Shown: positions 46,502-58,700 of the stretch, piece by piece
Numbering within the stretch: the first letter of the stretch is position 1
Layout: the number at the start of each line of letters is the position of its first letter
From: Aphelocoma coerulescens
Lineage: Eukaryota > Chordata > Aves > Passeriformes > Corvidae
Assembly: GCF_041296385.1 (NCBI RefSeq)
Contig: NW_027183960.1
Span: 915,001-979,000, forward strand
Direction of reading: 5' to 3'
Length of the DNA stretch: 64,000 bases
Notes under the pieces: generated by a model
Told to the model about the DNA's origin: nothing
The model's database searches: none
Seen by the model: only the letters and a program-made list of their open reading frames with translations
Position numbers and translations under genes: made by a program

Positions 46502-49500
46502 ATGTCTACTATTGGGGAGCAGACGTCTGAACATTTAGACTATTGGCGCTCCAGGCTCACGCTATTCAAACCGGAAAGTGAAACTATTCTAACAGAAGGG
46601 ATGATTGCAAGAAATGTTTCTGTTTACACCACGAATGCCGACCATCCATCATTCTTACCTTGCACCTGTCCAAAGGCCTTCCTCCATCTGCGCTCTGGCA
46701 ACTCTCACCCAGGCAAGGGCAGGGATGGAGGCTCTTGCCACAAGTAGCCCAAGCGCGGACATCTTCCTCATCCTGATCTTCCACTGCTGACACCTAGGAA
46801 TTCCCTGGAGCTGCAAACACTTGCCTTTGCTGCTCAAGGATCTTCTCTAGCACCATGCAAAATGCCTTCTCCTATGGCAGCGCTGCAGCATCCTGCGACT
46901 CACGGACTGGAACTGGCACCTCCAGCAAAGTTGCTCCTGGGAAACATCCCTCAGCCATTCCCTTACTGCAATGAGCTGGACTCCTACTCCTCTGCAATGC
47001 TCTTCCTGGACAGGTGCATCCTCAGAAACGAGACGGTTCTGCTGAGAGCCACGGCTCTGAGGGAGCAGCCAGTCCTGCCAAAAGGCCTTCCTCCGTCTCC
47101 AGTCCCGCAGCTCCCACGGAGGCACTGGGAGCCTTGGACACTCTTGGACAAGTAGCCCAAGCGTGGACATCTTCCTCATCCTGCTCCTCCACTGCTGACG
47201 GCAGGGAATTCCCTGGAGCTGCAAACACCTGCCTTTGCTGCTCGAGGATCATGTCTGGCAGCTCTCTGAGCCTCTTCATCTTTGGCTGCGCCACAGCATC
47301 CTTGGAGTCATATACTGGAAACTGGCAGCTACAGGACACTTGCTGCTCCTAGGATGCTTTTCTCTGGGAAAATCTTCTTGCATACGACCTTGCTCCAGAT
47401 TTTACTTCTAGGTCTTTCGTGGCCATGTGCATCCGCGGCCACGAGCAGCTTCTGATGATCGACATGGCTCTGGGAGAGCAGGGACTCCTGTCTGTGGACA
47501 AAGAAAACAAAGACAACTTGTAAGAAGAAAACCTGGAGCTTCTAGTTAGAAAAAAAAGGACTATTCAATCAAGGCAGGGCCAAGGGAGGAAACTTTCTAA
47601 AATGGAACAAGCAGCAGAAGCACAGTAGTTTTGCAGAAGAAATTCCCCTCCGAGCACTTGGCTTAAGGAAAAAGCCTGATGTTTCTATGAGAGACTTGAG
47701 TTCATGTCTACTACTGGGTACCAGACATCTGAACATTTAGACTACTGGCTTTCCAGGCTCACGCAATTCAAACCGGAATGTCAAACTATTTCAAAAGCTA
47801 GAGATGCTTGGAAGAAATGTTTCTGTACTCACCACAACTGGGGACCATGCATCATTCTTACCTTGCACCTGTCCAAAGGCCTTCCTCCGTCTCCAGTCCT
47901 GCCGCTCTCACGGAGGCACTGGGAGCCTCGGACACTCTTGCCACAAGTAGCCCAAGCGTGGACATCTTCCTCATCCTGCTCCTCCACTGCTGACGTCAGG
48001 GAATTCCTTGGAGCTCCCAACATCTGCCTTTCCAGCTGGAGGATCATGTCTGGCAGCTCTCTGAGACTCTTACACTTCTGCAGCGCCACAGCATCCTAGG
48101 AGTCATATACTGGCAACTGGCAGCTCCAGGACACTTGCTGCTCCTAGGATGCTTTTCTCTGGGAAAATCTTCTTGCATACAACCTTGCTCCAGTTTTTAC
48201 TTCTAGGCCTTTCGTGGCCATCTGCATTCTCAGCCACAAGCAGGTTCTGATGATCAACAGGGCTCTGGGAGAGCAGGGACTCCTGTCTGTGGACAAAGAA
48301 AACAAAGACAACTTGTAAGATTAAAACCTGGAGCTTCTAGTTAGAAGAGAAAGGACTATTCAATCAAGGCAGGGCCAAGGGAGGAAACTTTCTAAAATGG
48401 AACAAGACGCAGAAGCACAGTAGATTTGCAGAAGAAATTCCCCTCCCAGCACTTGGCTTAAGGAAAAAACCTCATGTTTCTATGAGAGACTTGAGTTCAT
48501 GTCTACTATAGGGTAGCAGACATCTGAACATTTAGACTATCGGCTTTCCAGGCTCACGCTATTCAAACCGGAAAGTGAAACTACTCTAAAAGCTAGAGGC
48601 GATTGCAAGAAATGTTTCTGTTTACACCACGACTGCCGACCATCCATCATTCTTACCTTGCACCTGTCCAAAGGCCTTCCTCCGTCTGCGCTCTGGCAAC
48701 TCTCACCCAAGCTCGGGCAGGGATGGAGGCTCTTGCCACAAGTAGCCCAAGCCTGGAGATATTCCTCATCCTGATCTTCCACTGCTGACATCTAGGAATT
48801 CCCTGGAGCTGCAAACACCTGCCTTTGCGGCTCGAGGATCTTCTCAAGCACCATGCCAAATGCCTTCTCCTATGGCAGTGCTGCAGCATCCTGCGAGCCA
48901 TGGACTGGAACTGGCACCTTCAGCATAGTTGCTCCTGGGAAACATCCTTCAGCCATTCCCTTACTGCAATGAGCTGGACTCCTACTCCTTTGCAAGGCTC
49001 TTCCTGGACAGGTGCATCCTCAGCAATGAGACGGTTCTGCTGAGAGCCACGGCTCTGAGGGAGCAGCCAGTCCTGCCCAAAGGCCTTCCTCTGTCTCCAC
49101 TCCTGCAGCTCCCACGGAGGCACTGGGAGCCTTGGACACGCTTGCCACAAGTAGCCCAAGCGTGGACATCTTCCTCATCCTGTTCCGCCACTGCTGACAT
49201 CAGGGAATTCCCTGGAGCTCCCAACATCTGCCTTTCCTGCTCGAGGATCGTGTGTGGCAGCTCTCTGAGCCTCTTACATTTTGGAAGCGCAACAGCATCC
49301 TAGGAGTCATATACTGGCAACTGGCAGCTCCAGGACACTTGCTGCTCCTAGGATGCTTTTCTCTGGGAAAATCTTCTTGCACACAACCTTGCTGCAGATT
49401 TTACTTCTAGGCCTTTCGTGGCCATCTGCATCCACGGCCACAAGCAGCTTCTGATGATCGACATGGCTCTGGGAGAGCAGGGACTCCTGTCTGTGGACAA

Positions 49501-52500
49501 AGAAAACAAAGACAACTTGTAAGAAGAAAACCTGGAGCTTCTAGTTAGAAGAGAAAGGACTATTCAATCAAGGCAGAGCCAAGGGAGGAAACTTTCTAAA
49601 ATGGAACAAGCAGCAGAAGCACAGCAGTATTGCAGAAGAAATTCCCCTCCCAGCACTTGGCTTAAGGAAAACGCCTGATGTTTCTGTGAGAGACATGAGT
49701 TCATGTCTACTATTGGGTAGCAGACATCTGAACATTTAGACTATTGGCTTTCCAGGCTCACGCTATTCAAACCGGAAAGTGAAACTACTCTAACAGTAAG
49801 GATGATTGCAAGAAATGTTTCTGTTTACACCACGACTGCCGACCATGCATCATTCATACTTTGCACCTGTCCAAAGGCCTTCCTCCGTCTGCGCTCCGGC
49901 AACTCTCACCCAGGCAAGGGCAGGGATAGAGGCTCTTGCAACAAGTAGCCCAAGCGTGGACATCTTCCTCATCCTGCTACTCCACTGCTGACGTCAGGGT
50001 ATTCCCTGGAGCTGCAAACACCTGCCTTTGCTGCTCGAGGACCTTCTCTAGCACCATGCCAAACCCCTTCTCCTATGGCAGCGCTGCAGCATCCTGCGAG
50101 CCATGGACTGGAACTGGCACCTTCAGCATAGTTGCTCCTGGGAAACATCCTTCAGCCATTCCCATACTGCAATGAGCTGGACTCCTACTCCTTTGCAAGG
50201 CTCTTCCTGGACAGGTGCATCCTCAGCAATGAGACGGTTCTGCTGAGAGCCACGGCTCTGAGGGAGGAGCCAGTCCTGTCCAAAGGCCTTCCTCTGACTC
50301 CACTCCTGCAGCTCCCACGGAGGCACTGGGAGCCTTGGACACTCTTGCCACAAGTAGCCCAAGCGTGGACATCTTCCTCATCCTGCTCCTCCACTGCTGA
50401 CGTCAGGGAATTCCCTGGAGCTCCTAAAATCTGCCTTTCCTGCTGGAGGATCGTGTCTGGCAGCTCTCTGATCCTCTTCGCCTTTGGCAGCGCCACAGCA
50501 TCCTGAGAGTCATATACTGGAAACTGGCAGCTACATGACACTTGCCGCTCCTAGGATGCTTTTCTCTGGGAAAATCTTCTTGCATACAACCTTGCTCCAG
50601 TTTTTACTTCTAGGCCTTTCGTGGCCATCTGCATTCTCAGCCACAAGCAGGTTCTGATGATCGACATGGCTCTGGGAGAGCAGGGACTCCTGTCTGTGGA
50701 CAAAGAAAACAAAGACAACTTGTAAGAAGAAAACCTGGAGCTTCTAGTTAGAAGAGAAAGGACTATTCAAACAAGGCAGGGCCAAGGGAGGAAACTTTCT
50801 AAAATGGAACAAGCAGCAGAAGCACAGTAGTTTTGCAGAAGAAATTCCCTTCCCAGCACTTGGCTTAAGGAAAAAACCTCATGTTCCTATGAGAGACTTG
50901 AGTTCATGTCTACTACTGGGTACCAGACATCTGAACATTTAGAGTATTGGCGCTCCAGGCTCACGCTATTCAAACCGGAAAGTGAAACTACTCTAACAGT
51001 AGGGATGATTGCAAGAAATGTTCCTGTTTACACCACGACTGCCGACCATGCATCATTCTTACCTTGCACCTGTCCAAAGGCCTTCCTCCGTCTGCGCTCT
51101 GGCAACTCTCACCCAGGCAAGGGCAGGGATGGAGGCTCTTGCCACAAGTAGCCCAAGCGTGGACATCTTCCTCATCCTGCTACTCCACTGCTGACGTCAG
51201 GGTATTCCCTGGAGCTGCAAACACCTGCCTTTGCTGCTCGAGGACCTTCTCTAGCACCATGCCAAACCCCTTCTCCTATGGCAGTGCTGCAGCATCCTGC
51301 GAGCCATGGACTGGAACTGGCACCTTCAGCATAGTTGCTCCTGGGAAACATCATTCAGCCATTCCCTTACTGCAATGAGCTGGACTCCTACTCCTCTGCA
51401 AGGCTCTTCCTGGACAGGTGCATCCTCAGCAATGAGACGGTTCTGCTGAGAGCCATGGCTCTGAGGGAGCAGCCAGTCCTGTCAAAAGGCCTTCCTCTGA
51501 CTCCACTCCTGCAGCTCCCACGGAGGCACTGGGAGCCTTGGACACTCTTGCCACAAGTAGCCCAAGCGTGGACATCTTCCTCATCCTGCTCCTCCACTGC
51601 TGACGTCAGGGAATTCCCTGGAGCTCCCAACATGTGCCTTTCCTGCTCGAGGATCGTGTCTGGCAGCTCTCTGAGCCTCTTACATTTTGGAAGCGCAACA
51701 GCATCCTAGGAGTCATATACTGGCAACTGGCAGCTCCAGGACACTTGCTGCTCCTAGGATGCTTTTCTCTGGGAAAATCTTCTTGCACACAACCTTGCTC
51801 CAGTTTTTACTTCTAGGCCTTTCGTGGCCATCTGCATCCACGGCCACAAGCAGCTTCTGATGATCGACATGGCTCTGGGAGAGCAGGGACCCCTGTCTGT
51901 GGACAAAGAAAACAAAGACAACTTGTAAGAAGAAAACCTGGAGCTTCTAGTTAGAAGAGAAAGGACTATTCAATCAAGGCAGGGCCAAGGGAGGAAACTT
52001 TCTAAAATGGAACAAGCAGCAGAAGCACAGTACTTTTGCAGAAGAAATTCCCCTCCCAGCACTTGGCTTAAGGAAAAAGCCTGATGTTTCTATGAGAGAC
52101 TTGAGTTCATGTCTACTACTGGGTACCAGACATCTGAACATTTAGACTATTGGCTTTCCATGCTCACGCTATTCAAACCGGAAAGTGAAACTACTCTAAC
52201 AGTAGGGATGATTGCAAGAAATGTTTCTGTTTACACCACGACTGCCGACCATGCATCATTCTTACCTTGCACCTGTCCAAAGGCCTTCCTCCGTCTGCGC
52301 TCCGGCAACTCTCACCCAGGCAAGGGCAAGGATGGAGGCTCTTGCCACAAGTAGCCCAAGCGTGGACATCTTCCTCATCCTGCTACTCCACTGCTGACGT
52401 CAGGGTATTCCCTGGAGCTGCAAACACCTGCCTTTGCGGCTCGAGGACCTTCTCTAGCACCATGCCAAACCCCTTCTCCTATGGCAGTGCTGCAGCATCC

Positions 52501-55500
52501 TGCGAGCCATGGACTGGAACTGGCACCTTCAGCATAGTTGCTCCTGGGAAACATCCTTCAGCCATTCCCTTACTGCAATGAGCTGGACTCCTACTCCTTT
52601 GCAAGGCTCTTCCTGGACAGGTGCATCCTCAGCAATGAGACGGTTCTGCTGAGAGCCATGGCTCTGAGGGAGCAGCGAGTCCTGTCCAAAGGCCTTCCTC
52701 TGACTCCACTCCTGCAGCTCCCACGGAGGCACTGGGAGCCTTGGACACTCTTGCCACAAGTAGCCCAAGCGTCGAGATCTTCCTCATCCTGCTCCTCCAC
52801 TGCTGACGTCAGGGAATTCCCTGGTGCTCCTAAAATCTGCCTTTCCTGCTCGAGGATCGTGTCTGGCAGCTCGCTGAGCCTCTTCGCCTTTGGCAGCGCC
52901 ACAGCATCCTGAGAGTCATATACTGGAAACTGGCAGCTACAGGACACTTGCTGCTCCTAGGATGCTTTTCTCTGGGAAAATCTTCTTGGACACGACATTG
53001 CTCCAGTTTTTACTTCTAGGCCTTTCGTGGCCATCTGCATCCGCAGCCACAAGCAGCTTCTGATGATCGACATGGCTCTGGGAGAGCAGGGACTCCTGTC
53101 TGTGGACAAAGAAAACAAAGACAACTTGTAAGAAGAAAACCTGGAGCTTCTAGATAGAAGACAAAGGACTATTCAATCAAGGAAGGGCCAAGGGAGGAAA
53201 CTTTCTAAAATGGAACAAGCAGCAGAAGCACAGTAGTTTTGCAGAAGAAATTCCCCTCCCAGCACTTGGCTTAAGGAAAAAGCCTGATGTTTCTATGAGA
53301 GACTTGAGTTCATGTCTACTACTGGGTACCAGACATCTGAACATTTAGACTATTGGCTTTCCAGGCTCACGCTATTCAAACCGGAAAGTGAAACTACTCT
53401 AACAGTAAGGATGATTGCAAGAAATGTTTCTGTTTACACCACGACTGCCGACCATCCATCATTCTTACCTTGCACCTGTCCAAAGGCCTTCCTGCGTCTG
53501 CGCTCCGGCAACTCTCACCCAGGCAAGGGCAGGGATGGAGGCTCTTGCCACAAGTAGCCCAAGCGTGGACATCTTCCTCATCCTGCTACTCCACTGCTGA
53601 CGTCAGGGTATTCCCTGGAGCTGCAAACACCTGCCTTTGCTGCTCGAGGATCTTCTCTAGCACCATGCAAAACCCCTTCTCCTATGGCAGAGCTGCAGCA
53701 TCCTGCGAGCCATGGACTGGAACTGGCACCTCCAGCAAAGTTGCTCATGGGAAACATCCCTCAGCCATTCCCTTACTGCAATGAGCTGGACTCCTACTCC
53801 TCTGCAATGCTCTTCCTGGACAGGTGCATCCTCAGCAATGAGATGGTTCTGCTGAGAGCCATGGCTCTGAGGGAGCAGCCAGTCCTGCCCAATGGTTGTC
53901 CTCCGTCACCAGTCCTGCAGCTCCCACAGAGGCACTGGGAGCCTTGGACACTCTTGCCACAAGTAGCCCAAGCGTGGACATCTTCCTCATCCTGCTCCTC
54001 CACTGCTGACGTCAGGGAATTCCCTGGAGCTCCCAACATCTGCCTTTCCTCCTCGAGGATTGTGTCTTTCAGCTCTCTGACCCTCTTCGCCTTTGGCTGC
54101 ACCACAGCATCCTAGGAGTCATATACTGGCAACTGGCAGCTCCAGGACACTTGCTGCTCCTAGGATGCTTTTCCCTGGGAAAATCTTCTTGCACACGACA
54201 TTGCTGCAGTTTTTACTCCTAGGCCTTTCGTAGCCATCTGCATCCGCAGCCACAAGCAGCTTCTGATGATCGACATGGCTCTGGGGGAGCAGGGACTCCT
54301 GTCTGTGGACAAAGAAAACAAAGACAACTTGTAAGAAGGGAACCTGGAGCTTCTAGTTAGAAGAGAAAGGACTATTCAATCAAGGCAGGGCCAAGGGAGG
54401 AAACTTTCTAAAATGGAACAAGCAGCAGAAGCAGAGCAGTTTTGCAGAAGAAATTCCCCTCCCAGCACTTGGCTTAAGGAAAAAGCCTGATGTTGCTATG
54501 AGAGACTTGAGTTCATGTCTACTATTGGGGAGCAGACGTCTGAACATTTAGACTATTGGCGCTCCAGGCTCACGCTATTCAAACCGGAAAGTGAAACTAT
54601 TCTAACAGAAGGGATGATTGCAAGAAATGTTTCTGTTTACACCACGAATGCCGACCATCCATCATTCTTACCTTGCACCTGTCCAAAGGCCTTCCTCCAT
54701 CTGCGCTCTGGCAACTCTCACCCAAGCTCGGGCAGGGATGGAGGCTCTTGCCACAAGTAGCCCAAGCGCGGACATCCTCCTCATCCTGATCTTCCACTGC
54801 TGACATCTAGGAATTCCCTGGAGCTGAAAACACTTGCCTTTGCTGCTCAAGGATCTTCTCTAGCACCATGCCAAATGCCTTCTCCTATGGCAGCGCTGCA
54901 GCATCCTGCGACTCATGGACTGGAACTGGCACCTGCAGCAAAGTTGCTCCTGGGAAACATCCCTCAGCCATTCCCTTACTGCAATGAGCTGGACTCCTAC
55001 TCCTCTGCAATGCTCTTCCTGGACAGGTGCATCCTCAGCAACGAGACGGTTCTGCTGAGAGCCGCGGCTCTGAGGGAGCAGTCAGTCCTGCCCAAAGGCC
55101 TTCCTCCGTCTCCACTCCTGCAGCTCCCACGGAGGCACTGGGAGCCTTGGACACGCTTGCCACAAGTAGCCCAAGCGTGGACATCTTCCTCATCCTGCTC
55201 CTCCACTGCTGACGTCAGGGAATTCCCTGGAGCTGCAAACACCTGCCTTTGCTGCTCGAGGATCATGTCTGGCAGCTCTCTGAGCCTCTTCATCTTTGGC
55301 TGCGCCACAGCATCCTAGGAGTCATATACTGGCAACTGGCACCTCCAGGACACTTGCTGCTCCTAGGATGCTTTTCTCTGGGAAAATCTTCTTGCATACG
55401 ACCTTGCTCCAGATTTTACTTCTAGGTCTTTCGTGGCCATGTGCATCCGCGGCCACGAGCAGCTTCTGATGATCGACATGGCTCTGGGAGAGCAGGGACT

Positions 55501-55717
55501 CCTGTCTGTGGACAAAGAAAACAAAGACAACTTGTAAGAAGAAAACCTGGAGCTTCTAGATAGAAGACAAAGGACTATTCAATCAAGGCAGGGCCAAAGC
55601 AGGAAACTTTCTAAAATGGAACAAGCAGCAGAAGCACAGTAGTTTTGCAGAAGAAATTCCCCTCCCAGCACTTGGCTTAAGGAAAAAGTCTGATGTTTCT
55701 ATGAGAGACTTGAGTTC
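46502..55717 (+). repeat. Higher-order block E: E' F G H J K L M/E' (eight monomers)
   Basis: Follows the full unit closely until the monomer at 54515, whose front is M-type and whose back is E'-type (switch near 55115-55155). The next monomer is type F at 55718, so I and one parental monomer were lost. The K monomer at 52109 has AAGGATGGAGG where earlier K copies have ATGGATGGAGG. Confidence 0.87.
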
Positions 55718-58700
55718 ATGTCTACTATTGGATAGCAGACATCTGAACATTTAGACTACTGGCTTTCCAGGCTCACGCAATTCAAACCGGAATGTCAAAC
55801 TATTTCAAAAGCTAGAGATGCTTGGAAGAAATGTTTCTGTACTCACCACAACTGGGGACCATGCATCATTCTTACCTTGCACCTGTCCAAAGGCCTTCCT
55901 CCGTCTCCAGTCCTGCCGCTCTCACGGAGGCACTGGGAGCCTCGGATACTCTTGCCACAAGTAGCCCAAGCGTGGACATCTTCCTCATCCTGCTCCTCCA
56001 CTGCTGACGTCAGGGAATTCCCTGGAGCTCCAAACATCTGCCTTTCCAGCTGGAGGATCATGTCTGGCAGCTCTCTGAGCCTCTTCAAATTTGGCAGCGC
56101 CACAGCATCCTAGGAGTGATATACTGGCAACTGGCACCTCCAGGACACTTGCTACTCCTAGGATGCTTTTCTCTGGGAAAATCTTCTTGCATACAACCTT
56201 GCTCCAGTTTTTACTTCTAGGCCTTTCGTGGCCATCTGCATTCTCAGCCACAAGCAGGTTCTGATGATCAACAGGGCTCTGGGAGAGCAGGGACTCCTGT
56301 CTGTGGACAAAGAAAACAAAGACAACTTGTAAGATTAAAACCTGGAGCTTCTAGTTAGAAGAGAAAGGACTATTCAATCAAGGCAGGGCCAAGGGAGGAA
56401 ACTTTCTAAAATGGAACAAGCAGCAGAAGCACAGTACTTTTGCAGAAGAAATTCCCCTCCCAGCACTTGGCTTAAGGAAAAAACCTCATGTTTCTATGAG
56501 AGACTTGAGTTCATGTCTACTATAGGGTAGCAGACATCTGAACATTTAGACTATTGGCTTTCCAGGCTCACGCTATTCAAACCTGAAAGTGAAACTACTC
56601 TAACAGAAGGGATGATTGCAAGAAATGTTTCTGTTTACACCACGAATGCCGACCATCCATCATTCTTACCTTGCACCTGTCCAAAGGCCTTCCTCCATCT
56701 GCGCTCTGGCAACTCTCACCCAAGCTCGGGCAGGGATGGAGGCTCTTGCCAAAAGTAGCCCAAGCGCGGACATCCTCCTCATCCTGATCTTCCACTGCTG
56801 ACATCTAGGAATTCCCTGGAGCTGCAAACACTTGCCTTTGCTGCTCAAGGATCTTCTCTAGCACCATGCCAAATGCCTTCTCCTATGGCAGCGCTGCAGC
56901 AGCCTGCGACTCACGGACTGGAACTGGCACCTCCAGCAAAGTTGCTCCTGGGAAACATCCCTCAGCCATTCCCTTACTGCAATGAGCTGGACTCCTACTC
57001 CTCTGCAATGCTCTTCCTGGACAGGTGCATCCTCAGCAACGAGACGGTTCTGCTGAGAGCCGCGGCTCTGAGGGAGCAGCCAGTCCTGCCAAAAGGCCTT
57101 CCTCCGTCTCCACTCCTGCAGCTCCCACGGAGGCACTGGGAGCCTTGGACACGCTTGCCACAAGTAGCCCAAGCGTGGACATCTTCCTCATCCTGCTACT
57201 CCACTGCTGACGTCAGGGTATTCCCTGGAGCTGCAAACACCTGCCTTTGCTGCTCGAGGATCTTCTCTAGCACCATGCCAAACCCCTTCTCCTATGGCAG
57301 TGCTGCAGCATCCTGCGAGCCATGGACTGGAACTGGCACCTTCAGCATAGTTGCTCCTGGGAAACATCATTCAGCCATTCCCTTACTGCAATGAGCTGGA
57401 CTCCTACTCCTTTGCAAGGCTCTTCCTGGACAGGTGCATCCTCAGCAATGAGACGGTTCTGCTGAGAGCCATGGCTCTGAGGGAGCAGCGAGTCCTGTCC
57501 AAAGGCCTTCCTCTGACTCCACTCCTGCAGCTCCCACGGAGGCACTGGGAGCCTTGGACACTCTTGCCACAAGTAGCCCAAGCGTGGACATCTTCCTCAT
57601 CCTGCTCCTCCACTGCTGACGTCAGGGAATTCCCTGGAGCTCCCAACATGTGCCTTTCCTGCTCGAGGATCGTGTCTGGCAGCTCTCTGAGCCTCTTCGC
57701 CTTTGGCAGCGCCACAGCATCCTGAGAGTCATATACTGGAAACTGGCAGCTACAGGACACTCTCTGCTCCTAGGATGCTGTTCTCTGGGAAAATCTTCTT
57801 GGACACGACATTGCTCCAGTTTTTACTTCTAGGCCTTTCGTGGCCATGTGCATCCGCAGGCACAAGCAGCTTCTGATGATCGACATGGCTCTGGGAAAAC
57901 AGGGACCCCTGTCTGTGGACAAAGAAAACAAAGACAACTTGTAAGAAGAAAACCTGGAGCTTCTAGTTAGAAGACAAAGGACTATTCAATCAAGGCAGGG
58001 CCAAAGCAGGAAACTTTCTAAAATGGAACAAGCAGCAGAAGCACAGTAGTTTTGCAGAAGAAATTCCCCTCCCAGCACTTGGCTTAAGGAAAAAGCCTGA
58101 TGTTTCTATGAGAGACTTGAGTTCATGTCTACTACTGGGTACCAGACATCTGAACATTTAGACTATTGGCTTTCCATGCTCACGCTATTCAAACCGGAAA
58201 GTGAAACTACTCTAACAGTAGGGATGATCGCAAGAAATGTTTCTGTTTACACCACGACTGCCGACCATGCATCATTCTTACCTTGCACCTGTCCAAAGGC
58301 CTTCCTCCGTCTGCGCTCCGGCAACTCTCACCCAGGCAAGGGCAAGGATGGAGGCTCTTGCCACAAGTAGCCCAAGCGCGGACATCTTCCTCATCCTGCA
58401 ACTCCACTGCTGACGTCAGGGTATTCCCTGGAGCTGCAAACACCTGCCTTTGCGGCTCGAGGACCTTCTCTAGCACCATGCCAAACCCCTTCTCCTATGG
58501 CAGTGCTGCAGCATCCTGCGAGCCATGGACTGGAACTGGCACCTTCAGCATAGTTGCTCCTGGGAAACATCATTCAGCCATTCCCATACTGCAATGAGCT
58601 GGACTCCTACTCCTTTGCAAGGCTCTTCCTGGACAGGTGCATCCTCAGCAATGAGACGGTTCTGCTGAGAGCCATGGCTCTGAGGGAGCAGCGAGTCCTG

